From Deroplatys truncata (taxonomy: Eukaryota > Arthropoda > Insecta > Mantodea > Mantidae): a stretch of DNA of 64,000 nucleotides. Below, piece by piece: positions 1-9,745 of the stretch (the first letter of the stretch is position 1; every line of letters starts with the position of its first letter). Below the pieces are notes generated by a model. It worked only from the letters and a program-made list of their open reading frames with translations, had not been told where the DNA came from and did not search any database. Both the position numbers and the translations under genes were made by a program. Where the stretch lies: NCBI GenBank assembly GCA_030765065.1, contig CM060979.1:109914350-109978349 (forward strand). The letters are read 5' to 3'.

Positions 1-754
1 TTGGTCATATTGCCTTTCTAGACGTCTGGTAACTATGCAACAACGAGATATTTACATGTGCAATGTACATAAAGCCAACACATGCAGCCGTTACATCAGT
101 AAACCTCTAATCATCATCCTAAACAAGAACATGTGATCCGAATATCTTCATCAAGAACTAAAACATTTACACCAGACGCTGAAGTATATGGTCACAGGAA
201 GAAGGATATGGATCGGGCATTATGTCCTAAAAGAAACAAAAAACGAGCAAAGAACGACTCTGTTAAAAAACGCTTACTGGGCCTTGAGTATAAATTTTGG
301 ATGCATGCATTTATTCGAAAAAGAAGCAACGTGATGGCAATAACCCTGAAGATGTCTCTCACAGATAGAGAGAAAGTCAAGTAAAACTATTTTGACCTAC
401 AGACCACGGTAAAACAGACCGGAAGTTTAAGACGATAAAGATATGGACATCGACCGTAACAGCTTACGCATATACCCCACGATGCTTGTACATTTTAAAG
501 CCAATTATAAAAACTCAGAACATGACAGCCAGCTAATGTTTCATTTACATAACATTCACTTGATAGTCTATCACTTTGTCATTCACGGACTACCTGGCTT
601 CATCATTAGTAATATCCTATCACTGGTATCAGTTGAATCAGAGACGAATAGCGCTTCAAAAGTAATAACCAAATCGTTAAAACTGTAGAGGGGATATACC
701 TCGCGATTAAAAATTTTTATCTATATAAAACAAGGTGTTTTAACCTTTTTTTGG
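1..754. other. AT-rich stretch without recognised gene
   Basis: Short open frames exist on both strands (about 60-85 codons), but none shows a family motif, conserved domain or plausible splice context. I see no repeat here that recurs elsewhere in the window. It ends where the Pao/BEL relic on the minus strand becomes recognisable. Confidence 0.5.
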
Positions 755-1105
755 TTGGTTTACGTAACCAAGGTGAACCATGCCACCATATTTTCCTGCT
801 ATGTAGCGTTCTGAAATGACTTTTCTTGATGCCATGTATGCTAGGTTGTCCTGTTTGGGAATGCGTCTCCATTTTGCCTTGTGCGTGTGATCTCGGATTA
901 ACAAAAATTGGTAAGACACAAATGTCTTCCAGCAGTTAACAGAAGCAGCAATCCAAGAAAGAACTATGTTGAATCAGTCCAAATGTACACTCTTTTGGAG
1001 TGGTAGCACTGAACTAATTTTATGCACTATTTGTGCCACAGTAATGCTCCCCCACAACTCGAATCGAGGTAGCGTCAATCTCTTCACCGGGGCTTCGACA
1101 TAAAG
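755..1105 (-). pseudogene. Pao/BEL LTR-retrotransposon RNase H region, relic
   Basis: In life this would be the RNase H part of a Pao/BEL polyprotein, which removes RNA from the RNA:DNA hybrid during reverse transcription. Reading the minus strand gives APVKRLTLPRFELWG, then VYIWTDST, then, after a one-base frame change, VLSWIAASVNCWKTFVSYQ, WRRIPKQDN, ASRK and GGMVHLGY. The order (conserved LP-R-EL segment, a WxDST catalytic motif, an LxWI...WKxFV block, a WRxxPxxDNxAxxASR block) is characteristic of Pao/BEL pol. The frameshift inside the DST block shows it is dead. No integrase, protease or LTRs were found nearby, so only a fragment of a few hundred bases survives. A domesticated function is very unlikely. 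Confidence 0.75.
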
Positions 1106-1649
1106 CATAATAACTTAACACAAACAGGCCCTTCCCTGTCAACAAAGGGTGCTATATACACGCACCACAGGCTTGTTCTGAAACCTCTGAAAGTCCATGG
1201 ATCTGAATACCCTTGCAGAATTTTTATTGCTAAATCTAGAAAATGCGATAACGAGCAATATTACTTTTTTTTTCATTTATATGTCAATAGCTTCCTAATT
1301 TCTCCTTCTCTATTTTATTTATTAACATGGCCACTCCACATCGAGCTCTGTTTTCCTGTCCTACTACACTAAATATATTTCTGTATATGCACAGTGATTC
1401 ATAGCTTTCGCTCCTTTAGTTTTCTTTTCGTTTTGCTTATACGGAGTTGTAATGTTTATTACTTTTTTAATTTCTCTTCCAGCATTTGTTCTTTCATCCT
1501 TATATATTTTTCGTTTAAAGCACCTAATTTTACAATTTACGGGTCGTTTTCCAGTATATCCATCCGGCTGTATTCCGTGAAGCGACGGAGTAAACTTATT
1601 TTTAACATGCCATGTGATAAACTCCCAACTTGAGCACCAGGACTGTCAT
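1106..1649. other. Unassigned AT-rich spacer
   Basis: No coding motif or recurrent repeat was recognised. It lies between the Pao/BEL relic and the truncated mariner. The missing N-terminal half of the mariner transposase is not here, so a deletion or 5' truncation boundary must lie near its right end. Confidence 0.4.
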
Positions 1650-2005
1650 CAGGGTTTACTCGCATAGTCAAAGTTACCGACTTCACTCCCTACAGTCCGG
1701 ATTTGGCACCAAGCAATTTTCATCCGTTTCTTCAGCTGAAGTAATTCCTTGGTGGAAAACATTTCAACGAATTGGATGTTGTGAAACAAGAAGTGCAGGT
1801 TTGGCTTTCATCATGGTGGCATCATTCTTTGACGAAGTCATACAAAAACTGGTTTTCCGTTACAATAAATGACTGAATAACGGCGATGTCTATGTGGAAA
1901 ATTAGCTAAAGTCTAAGGTAATAAATGATAATAAAGTATTTGCTAAATAATGTTCTATTATTTTTTAAAAAATTATCGGTACTTCCTTTAAAAACATGCC
2001 TCGTA
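1650..2005 (+). pseudogene. mariner transposase C-terminus with 3' terminal inverted repeat
   Basis: The plus strand reads TPYSPDLAPSNFHPF, which contains the third catalytic aspartate of mariner DD34D transposases (YSPDLAPSDFHLF pattern), followed by GGKHFNELDVVKQEVQVWL. After a frame change it reads FFDEVIQKLVFRYNK and LNNGDVYVEN, the usual mariner C-terminus. About 70 bases downstream, 1976-2005 (core GGTACTTCCTTTAAAAACAT) resembles a mariner terminal repeat and closely matches the outer end of the mariner relic near 15.2 kb. The N-terminal two thirds are absent and the frame is broken. It is a dead copy of a cut-and-paste element that targets TA. Confidence 0.8.
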
Positions 2006-2597
2006 TCAATCCTGTTGTACAGGTGGGAATCATGACCTTAAATTAATATGGTAAAACTGGGCTAAACCTGTACAGTTGGTTCCTTTGTTCTTTATTGACA
2101 ATGGTTAGGAATGGAGTTTTGTCCGATTTAATTAAAAACTACCTAAGTTTCAATGGCATTGCTACAAACAGCAATGGAAGAAAGCTGGTGGAAATAATAG
2201 ATTATCTAAAATAACAGAGGCCTAGTGGTTACAGAGATGTAGAAAAATCATTAAGAGACGGCAAGAGGCTTGAGACGTGGAAGAAGTCCTAACTTTTGTG
2301 CGTCAGATATCAAAGTTTTATTTTTTTATTTTTTTTCTTATATAAACGCTTCTGCTACCACTTAAATATTGTAATTACCTATACTTATTATATATTTCAA
2401 CACTTTTCCTATTTTTGTTACTATGCACATTTTGTATTTTCTCTTTTATATATTTATATATTTTTAATTTTTTTCAATATACTTACTTGTATACGCTACC
2501 ATAACTGAAGCGATATTCGGTAACAGCAAATGAAAAATAAATAAATAAAAGCCTGAGCAGATAATTGCACTTAAATATTCAGACAGTTTATGTAGAC
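2006..2597. other. Unassigned AT-rich spacer
   Basis: T-rich low-complexity sequence around 2310-2480 produces apparent open frames made of Phe, Tyr, Ile and Leu only; these are composition artefacts. Nothing else was recognised. Confidence 0.4.
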
Positions 2598-2752
2598 CAA
2601 GGGTGGCGAAAGCGACTTACTTCCGCGAATCACCAAATATGCAACACGCATTGCATCACTCAGCAGCATGTGAAAAACAAAGGGACGGTTGCAGAGAGGG
2701 AACGGCGCCTACGAGTCAAAATGACTCGCGAGTCCCGTTTTCGCCACCTGTG
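2598..2752. mobile_element. Short hAT-like MITE (putative)
   Basis: The left end reads CAAGGGTGGCGAAAGCGACT and the reverse complement of the right end reads CACAGGTGGCGAAAACGGGA. This imperfect terminal inverted repeat has the CA-GGGTGGCGAA style seen at ends of hAT transposons. The body of about 155 bp is more GC-rich than its surroundings and has an internal short palindrome around GACTCGCGAGTC. The flanking 8-mers (ATGTAGAC and TTATGGAC) match at only five positions, so a target-site duplication is weak at best. It has no coding capacity. A chance inverted repeat is the alternative. Confidence 0.4.
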
Positions 2753-2764
2753 TTATGGACTATA

Positions 2765-3225
2765 GGTTACACAAAGAAGGGGTACACCTCCAACACTTAG
2801 ACCTACACAGGGGCTACCACATCCCAGGAGGAAGGGATGAAGTGAAAGAACCACAGGATGCTACAGGCAGACAGCCACAGGGACGCGCGGAAGTTCCTAT
2901 AATTCCGGGCTCGAAGAGCCGTCCCACTGCTGGAATTGCCTAGAGAGGGCGATAAGCGACCTTTTGACCAAGTGGCCCTCTAGTGTCTACGAGGTGTACT
3001 CCTTGAGCAGGCATCCACGCCATTTGTTCGGCACCGCAATGCGCCGCGAAACCTAGCACACCTAAAAGATAGGGATAGAATGAAAAGGAAATTATGGAAA
3101 GGAAATCGTTGTAGATTGGAAATCAACTCAACATTCGCCTACCTACCAGGGAAACCGACCAAAAACTCAAGGCAAGGGTGGGCGGTCTACGGGAATTGAA
3201 CACGGGACTAGATAACAATAAGTCT
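2765..3225 (-). mobile_element. SINE-alpha copy (tRNA-headed, diverged)
   Basis: Read on the minus strand, a box-B-like stretch (CGTGTTCAATTCCCG, about 3191-3205) is followed by a TTTTTGGTCGGTTTCCC tract and GGCGAATGTTG. A long body then ends in a stretch rich in CCCTTCCTCC and GTGTAGG. The same order occurs in the copy at 61.97-62.47 kb. These are non-autonomous RNA polymerase III retroposons mobilised by LINE machinery. Divergence is high, and no clear target-site duplication or 3' tail could be found. The family name is mine. Confidence 0.5.
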
Positions 3226-3600
3226 GATTAGAAACGCAATCTTAAGTGCAAACATTATGCTACCACAATGGCTGTCTCAAAGCAACGATAAAAAATAGCG
3301 GTTTATTGAATTTTTCCTTAATTCAAGCTGTAGATGGCCATACTTACCACATCATCCGCAAGAATGACTATTATGTGTGGTTTAGGTTTCGCATGACATC
3401 CGCTGCACAACGAAAATATCAGAAATGACATCCATCCCAGTATTCTGTGCAGTACCATCTTTACTGAAAGTAATTAAAAGCATCATATTAGTTAGAGCAT
3501 TACTGGTGAATACATCCGCATTTTCAGAGGCTTAAATTTAAGACATTATCTTTCATCCCAAGAGCTATTATAAGCGAAGCTATAGGTATTCTTACTGAGG
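3226..3600. other. Unassigned spacer
   Basis: AT-rich sequence without recognised motifs. A 60-codon open frame at 3246-3428 has no supporting pattern. Confidence 0.4.
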
Positions 3601-3865
3601 TATTAAATAGATACAGGAGGCTGAAGCGATAATCAAATCTTTAAACCGCAGGTCATTATGTGCTACTTTTGAAATTCCACTCTGTGCATCTCCACAAGAC
3701 ACTAATGAATACTGACGTACTTCAAAAATTATTTCAAGGGCAGCATGTAGCGATCTGGATTTAAACATCTGACTATCGGTTTGGTTTCTTGTATCCCTCT
3801 TGTACTTAAAACTAAATGTATAAAGAAATTATTTTTGCAAACGTTTATCTCGTTTAGTATATAGA
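3601..3865. repeat. R-A repeat, rearranged piece (two inverted parts)
   Basis: At 3625-3700 the plus strand carries the R-A core (GCGATAATCAAATCTTTAAA ... TTTTGAAATTCCACTCTGTGC). At 3745-3860 the same part of R-A appears on the opposite strand (AAACATCTGACTATCGG ... AAACGTTTATCTCG). The copy is therefore folded back on itself, either from two nested insertions or an inversion. The core is shared with copies at 13.0, 26.0, 30.7, 32.4, 33.6, 33.9, 34.5, 36.8, 37.0 and 62.5 kb. Confidence 0.7.
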
Positions 3866-4464
3866 AATAAACTTTTGTAAGAAAACAAAGAACATAACGT
3901 AAATGACAGTGGATAGATTAAGTCTGGAATGTAAGACATCAGATTTTTATCAAGCTTTCTGACATCTTCCTGAAGTTATTGTTTAAAGCGCAATTTCAGG
4001 AATAGTAATTTTTTAAAAAAAATATCAGTTTTTGCAGGACTTTGTACGATGGAACCTTCGACATTTTTTTTTATTTATGACACCTTGTGAATAACCTGGA
4101 TCTACACTGTTTGAAATAAGTATCATATTAATTTCGTTAATAATTCTAATTTGAGCAAAAATGTAAAACTAAATAGCACCTATGAAAGTAGGTCATGCCC
4201 TCATCAGTGCACCTATAAATTACAAAACATTTTATTAGTAAAATCTTAATACGTGACAGTGTAACCATGCGTTTATTGTCCGATGCCTTTTAAGTCTTCA
4301 AAATACCTTTTTCTCAGCTTTAAATTATATCTTTAGCTTCTTTCCAAGTGATTTACGCTAAGAGTTCTTTTTTAATTTTTATATACTCACATTGAGGAAA
4401 GGATATATACAGACACAAGGGGATTCTAATTTTCCTTTTTATTTCTCTTATCGAAACCGACACT
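3866..4464. other. AT-rich spacer between R-A pieces
   Basis: Probably decayed R-A interior plus unrelated sequence. I could not align it convincingly to the better copies at 32-37 kb. No gene. Confidence 0.35.
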
Positions 4465-4665
4465 GTTCTGAGTTACAAAGATCAGCTCCAACTGACATAT
4501 AGTTTTCCTACGTACATATTTCCATCGATGATGTTTCAGGATTTATTTTTTCTTTTTTGGTATCTTAACCTAAAACGTGTATTTCCGATGAAATTTCCAT
4601 ATCGAATTTTGGGTTACAGTAGCTCACTATAGTTAAGCAATACAGAAAATAAAAATAAGTAGTAT
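4465..4665 (+). repeat. R-A repeat, 3' end
   Basis: Matches the terminal part of R-A: a segment like TTCTGAGTTACAAAGATCAG, then GTATTTCCGATGAAATTTCC and ATCGAATTTTGGG, then a degenerate version of the terminal hairpin. Compare 32,960-33,050 and 37,640-37,735. The internal CA/GT microsatellite present in most copies is missing here. Confidence 0.65.
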
Positions 4666-5309
4666 AAAGACGGATGAGGAAGAACAGGATTTCCTGGATA
4701 GCTATACTTCATTACCTTGCTTCCAGATTTATTGCTGAGAGGGATTAAATAGTCAAGGTGCGGTGTCTAAAGAAAGTTTGTCTAAATAGCCTGGATCCAA
4801 GAAAAGATTGTCGAATTGCTCAGAAATTCTTCTCAGACTTAAACAATGAACATAAATAAACGAAGTGAAAAAATAGCCTATGTTATAATAAACAAAACGT
4901 TAACAGACATTGGACAGTAACTAAAATACCCTACCAATGCTATGCTCTGCATCGAGAGTAGGTTTAGTCTCCAGAAATGTGACAAAACAAGTCCCAAAAT
5001 CTTTGCTGTGTAATACTGAATTTACATACCATCTTATGAACAGCGATTTCATATCTAAACACAACGGAATTTTAATTTTAAAATTGTACCATTTTCTACT
5101 CCCCGTGCCGTTGTCGGCGCATAGAAGATATTATATCCTTTCAACAAGTTCGAGAGCACCCTCTAAGAGGGGCGGATCAGCCCGCTTGTGTGGTGCGCCT
5201 AGGATCAACTGCGCCGATAACGTCAGACGACAACAGCAAGGTATCACGTATCACGAGGACGGCTGGCACCTCCCGGCCAGGCGATACTGAGCCCGGCCGA
5301 CACACACCG
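4666..5309. other. Spacer; GC-rich segment 5100-5310
   Basis: 4666-5090 is AT-rich without motifs. From about 5100 the composition becomes GC-rich and contains a 12-bp inverted pair (GTTGTCGGCGCA at 5110-5121, TGCGCCGATAAC at 5210-5221). The GC-rich tract resumes beyond the SINE insertion, so it is probably one older unclassified element interrupted by SINE-beta. A 117-codon open frame crosses from AT-rich into GC-rich sequence and shows no domain. Confidence 0.4.
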
Positions 5310-5324
5310 ACAGCCGGCAAGAAA

Positions 5325-5531
5325 ATAAATTAGCTTTTATTTATGGACGCTCTTTATCTGCCATGGTCCTTAGCGTCCCATTCTACATTGGACGTGAAAG
5401 ACCGGTAATTTTGCTCAGAGGCCGCTTTTATCAGGCTTGAGGTCCTTTTACGTGCCGTAAATCTACGGCACGGGACCACGCTTTACTTCCCTCCCGAAGG
5501 AAGCCATGCTAAGGATTTTACGCCCGAAAAA
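5325..5531 (-). mobile_element. SINE-beta, 5'-truncated copy with target-site duplication
   Basis: On the minus strand this is the body and 3' end of the SINE seen complete at 43.0 kb. Shared blocks include GTAGATTTACGGCACGTAAA, GAGCAAAATTACCGGTCTTT, AATGGGACGCTAAG and GCGTCCATAAATAAA. The tRNA-like head is missing, as expected for 5' truncation during target-primed reverse transcription. Imperfect direct repeats flank it: ACAGCCGGCAAGAAA at 5310-5324 and ACAGCCGGCGAGAGA at 5532-5546 (13 of 15 identical). These support the boundaries. Confidence 0.85.
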
Positions 5532-5546
5532 ACAGCCGGCGAGAGA

Positions 5547-6530
5547 AGCACTGATTTGAACTTTAGAGGCACGTAGCACATGATGTAGTGAGGGTAGGAA
5601 ATTCTATACCTTGACTATTCAAAATTATTACACATTCTTTTCGTAACTATTTGCAAAATTACTTTTCTCGCGTTTTCCCTGTACGCGTTAGATAAGTAGG
5701 AAATCATAAATTCAAATCACGCCACCAGTATTCAAAAGTTTAAAATTAAATTATGGAGTTGTACGAAAGCAAAGATCTTTTAAATTGTAATTCATTTAAA
5801 ATTGTTACATCGTTATATGCAGTAAAGTAAAGCTTATAACTTATAGGGTCAAATCAAAGTTTATAATAGTAGGTGAGTTATACCTAAAACAAATTAAATG
5901 CAATTGTATCAGAAATATTTAACTGTTACGATAAAACACGACATATGATTTCTCGCAGGCATTTCACCTTAGTTTTCCCTCACGGTAAACCTTTAAGCTA
6001 GCATTACGATTCCAACCTTCTGGACAGACAAATTAAATGTCAAGATTCAGCTTCCTTTCACCAGTGTCTGCATTATATAGATACATATGCGTAGTTAATT
6101 CTAAGCCATATTGCAAATGGTAGGAGGCATTTAATATAACATTACGTAATGGCATATAAATATAAACTAGAAAATTACTATTCTCCTCAACTATTACAAA
6201 ACAGGAAAATGAATAGTCCTAATAGAATATTTTAATTTCTTCTGCAATTTGGGCACGAGGCTAAAGGTATCTTTCTTTAGCTAGCAAACTTAACTTTAAA
6301 GAAAGCTGCGCTGATTGATGCATGCATACTCTTCTAAATAGTAAACCAAAGAAACACTAACAGGGCAGTCTACCGTTACTATTATAAGATTGTAGAAAAT
6401 ACAATATTCTCGACAACACAGCGCAGTACCATGCCAGAGTTTATCGAGAAACCATTGAAATCTGCAACCATACATAATTTTAACATGAAAGAGGAAGTAG
6501 CACTGGTGCACAACGCTTGGATCCCGGTGT
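5547..6530. other. Unassigned AT-rich spacer
   Basis: No coding motif or repeat matching another part of the window was recognised. Open frames are short and lack family motifs. Confidence 0.4.
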
Positions 6531-6630
6531 TCCAGCAATCCAGCAATCGAGAACAGGTCGCCCAGGTTCACCTGGGCGGAATGTGATCGCCACAGTACCT
6601 AGCCGCGTATGCGGCTTTACCTGTGCGATA
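6531..6630 (-). repeat. Repeat C: ~100-bp hairpin-rich interspersed repeat
   Basis: On the minus strand it runs from TATCGCACAGGTAAAGCCGC to GATTGCTGGATTGCTGG and matches 51,676-51,776 (plus strand) along its whole length. It holds two short palindromes, AGCCGC-N-GCGGCT and CGCCCAGGT-ACCTGGGCG, the latter offset by one or two bases in each copy. No coding or tRNA-like signal was seen. In both places it adjoins Jockey-type LINE sequence, but in opposite relative orientation, so it is not clearly a LINE end. Confidence 0.7.
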
Positions 6631-6733
6631 AAGAAGGTTAAAAATGAATGTACACAAGCTTTTGATGTCTTGGGCGGGGTTTAGCTTTCTGCGCTACCAT
6701 AGGCTGGGTCTGGGTGTTCCCTCATGGGCGGAC

Positions 6734-6945
6734 TAGCGACCATGTGGTGACCAAGCCCAATGCTGCTTAACTTGAGCGACCGCTTGTGGGGTCGTCAAGT
6801 TAAGCAGGCCGGGATGGCAGCAAAGCAAGATGGGAATGTTAGGTATTGGGATGGGGGTACTCAAGTTGGCGGCAGGGCGGGTCGCTGCTAGATGGTCACT
6901 CATCCAGCTAGCGACCGGGCCCAATGCTGCTTAACTTGGGGAAGT
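6734..6945 (-). repeat. 5S-rRNA-like segments in the LINE 3' region
   Basis: The minus strand from 6945 reads CAAGTTAAGCAGCATTGGGC, CCGGTCGCTAGCTGGATGAG and TGACC. This follows the internal control region of 5S rRNA (A-box AAGYTAAGCA...GGGC, intermediate element, then GGATGGGTGACC-like C-box). A second copy of the A-box half lies near 6755-6785 on the same strand. A third, inverted, sits at 6796-6815, so GCTTAACTTGAGCGACC and GGTCGTCAAGTTAAGC form a strong hairpin around an 8-base loop. It is not a complete 5S gene. It follows the LINE coding region by tens of bases and is probably part of its 3' untranslated region. Confidence 0.65.
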
Positions 6946-6970
6946 TTGTGGAATGAGGGATTGGCAGACC

Positions 6971-9667
6971 TCAGCCTCGGGGGTCCAAGCCGTCCTTCGG
7001 CAACCGGTAGCTCTTTCTCCGCCTTGGCGCCTTGTGGTCGTAGCGGCCCAAAGAATTGACCAGCTGGTTGGTGTGGTTGGTGAGTGTCGTGTACATGGTG
7101 CGGGTTCTCTCCCGCACTACGTCCACGATGTATGGGAGACCGGAATTGGTGTGCAGGATGTGTGACGGGAATCTACGCCCGGTATCATAGATCATCCGAG
7201 CGCCCTGTTCTGAACGGTTTGCAGCCTGCGGATGGTGGTCGCTGCCGCCGATCCCCAGACCTCGCAGCCGTACAGAATCAGGGGCGGGATAATCGCCTGA
7301 TATAGGCGTAGTTTGAGGCGTATGGGCATTGTGGAGCGGAATACAGGGTACAGCTGCCTGAGCGCGGAGTGACCTTTGCCCTGACATGTGGCGCGAAAGT
7401 GAGGCCGCGGTCGAGCGTGACTCCGAGGTATTTGGCTGAGGTAACACAGGGGATTCTCCTCCGCCGCAACCTCAGAGGCCGCTCGGGCCGCCACCGACGG
7501 ACCTTCGCCAGGAGAAGCGCAGAGCTCTTCCCCGGGCTGTGGTCATCCTCCACTTTTCGCTCCACCTGCCAATGGCTCGGAGCTGTTGCTGTAGAGGAGG
7601 GAAACAGAATCGGGCATTCTTGCTCTGTGCATTATGAGGACATCGTCGGCATATTGGCACGTAACAGTCCTGGGTTCCGTGGGGAAGTCCGACATGTAGG
7701 CCGCGAAGAGAAGCGGGGACAGTACACTGCCTTCCGGGACTCCAGCGGCTATGGGACGGACTGAGGAAACCTTCCCCTCCACTCTCACCCTGAATGTGCG
7801 ATCCCGAAGGAAACTGCTTATCAGGGCAAGATAGGCGGGAGGGATGTCTGACTCCTTGAGTTTGTACAAAAGGCCTTGATGCCACGTTGTGGCAAAGGCC
7901 TTCTCTAGGTCCAGCAGCACTGCTATGGTCTTGAAGTTCTCCTGGAAGCCCAGGGAGGCCTTCTCGGCCAGTCGTAGTAACTACAGGGTTGTGGAGTGCC
8001 CATGGCGAAAACCAAACTGATGGTCCGGGAGGAGCTGCCTTTCCTCAAAGAGAGGTGTAAGGCGGGCAAGGAGCAACCGCTCAAAGACTTTTGAGACGGT
8101 TGGGAGCAAGCTGATGGAGCGGTAACTGCATGGAAAGACCGGATCCTTGCCGGGCTTTAAAATGCATAACACCCGCGCCTCCTTCCAACTAGTTGGAAAG
8201 TAACGGAGGTGAAGGCATGCATTGAAAATCCGCGTCAAATGGACGACGGCCTTCTTGGAAAGGTGCTGGAGCATGGGCGCCGTGACGCCGCCATGCCCAG
8301 GGGATTTGTTCGGTTGTGTTTTCGAATCTCGGAAGCCACCTGTTTAGGGGTGACTATGGGAAGATGGACCTCCTCGTGGCGCGGTTGTGGTTCCTCGTAG
8401 AGGTAATCCACAGTCGCTTCCACGAGTTCAGTAAAGTCTTCGTCCTGGGGGTCCTCCCGCGGTTCGAATTGGAGTTCTAGGTGGTCTGCAAACACCGTGG
8501 CTTTTTCGCGGGGCTCGAAAGCGAGTCTCCCGCAAGTGCCGTGCAGAGGGTGCTGGTACTGGGTCTTATCCTTCCTCAAGGATTTGATTATCCGCCATGG
8601 TTTCTTTTCCTGCAGGTTTACGGTCTCCATTGTTCTTTCCCAGGCCACCTTCCTGTGCACACCGAGCAGTCGCCTTGCCAGGGTTTTGAACAGCTGGTAT
8701 ACTGCCCCTATCCTGGGATGGCGGAAACACTGCCATAGCTTCCGTACAGTTGCCTTGGTTTTTAGCAGCTGCCGGAGTTCGTTAGGAATGGTTCTCGGGT
8801 TGGGGATGTCAGACGGGATGCGGTGGGTGTGTGCACGTACCGCATTCAGGATCTGTTGGGAGAAGTCTGCCGCCGCCGCTTCCAGCGCATCGATGGAATC
8901 GATACGTGGCCGCGGGTCGACAGACCTGTTCATTTCTTGGACGGCTGCATACCAGTCGACCTCGTTTACCCAGTCTGGGCTGACCAGTGCTGGCATTGAA
9001 ACGTTGGAATCCACCACGACAGGGTCATGGTCGGAATCCAGCTCGTTTACCGCCGAGAGCTCTAGATGGAATGGAATGTTTTTGGTGTTCATGATGTCGA
9101 GAATATCCGGCCTGCCGCGGGCCGGATAAAACGTAGGCCCTCTCGGTCCGTGCGCGATTAGGCTTGGGTATCCGCTGATGAGGCGGTAGAGTCCGCGGCC
9201 TTTCTGGTTAACCGTGCGGCTGTACCAGAGCCCGTGCTTCGGGTTGAGGTCTCCTGCAATGCAAACCACTGGTGTAGCTTAAGTAGGGTTCGGTAATCTG
9301 CTTCATAGAAGCGATGGTCTGGAGGGTCATAAACCGCTATCAGCAATGTGTCTAGCCCGCCAATGGCAAGCCGAATGGCACAGGCTTCCACATGCTGTAG
9401 TGGAGGGAGAGGGAAGGGGGTATGCGTGATATGATTTTTGTGGAATATAGCTGTACCGCCCCCCGGTCGGCCGACCCGATCTTGCCGATGGGTGACGTAA
9501 CTTGGCAGCGAAAAGTTAGTACCAGCAATCATGTGTGTTTCACAGACCATTAGAATATCAATTCCGTAGGAGGTAACAAACTCAAGTACGCTGGGGTAAT
9601 GCCCCCTTACTCCGTTAGCGCTCCAGAACGCAGCACGTAATGGCCTCCGGAGGAGTCTGGCAGCCAT
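6971..9667 (-). pseudogene. Jockey-clade LINE ORF2 (endonuclease + reverse transcriptase), frameshifted
   Basis: ORF2 of a non-LTR retrotransposon nicks DNA and reverse-transcribes its own RNA. From a Met at 9667 the endonuclease reads AFWSANGVRGHYPSVLEF, MVCETHM and GRPGGGTAIFHKNHI. After a frame change near 9260 it continues AGDLNPKHGLWYS, FYPARGRPDILDI and LDSDHDPVV, so the catalytic N, E, D and H positions are visible. The RT part shows SYRSISLLPTVSKVFERLL, QFGFRHGHST, VLLDLEKAF (motif A), GVPEGSVLSPLLF (motif B) and CQYADDVLI (motif C, catalytic YADD). Defects are two or more frame changes (near 8.25, 7.55 and 9.26 kb) and an amber codon where Gln is expected, just after HSTTL near 7981. 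The C-terminus ends at 6971. Sequence quality of the motifs indicates a fairly young but inactive copy. Confidence 0.88.
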
Positions 9668-9745
9668 TACGAAGCGGAGTTAGGGAACAGATGCTCCAGC
9701 GTTTCGAGCATGACTTGGTGCTTTTGAATGGGGCTTAACTGCAGG

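Noticed and set aside
2296..2508. 70-codon open frame rich in Phe, Tyr and Ile
   Set aside because: It comes from T-rich low-complexity sequence; no signal peptide logic or family motif.
5110..5221. Short MITE bounded by GTTGTCGGCGCA / TGCGCCGATAAC
   Set aside because: The inverted pair is real (11 of 12), but no flanking duplication or second copy is visible; chance in a GC-rich tract is plausible.
6734..6945. Genuine 5S rRNA gene
   Set aside because: Only the internal control region is similar; the 5' and 3' thirds and the complementary termini are missing, and part of it is inverted.
7369..7764. 131-codon plus-strand open frame over the LINE RT, and other plus-strand frames at 8.2-10.7 kb
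   Set aside because: They lie antisense to the Jockey ORF1/ORF2 and reflect its GC-rich codons; no independent motif.
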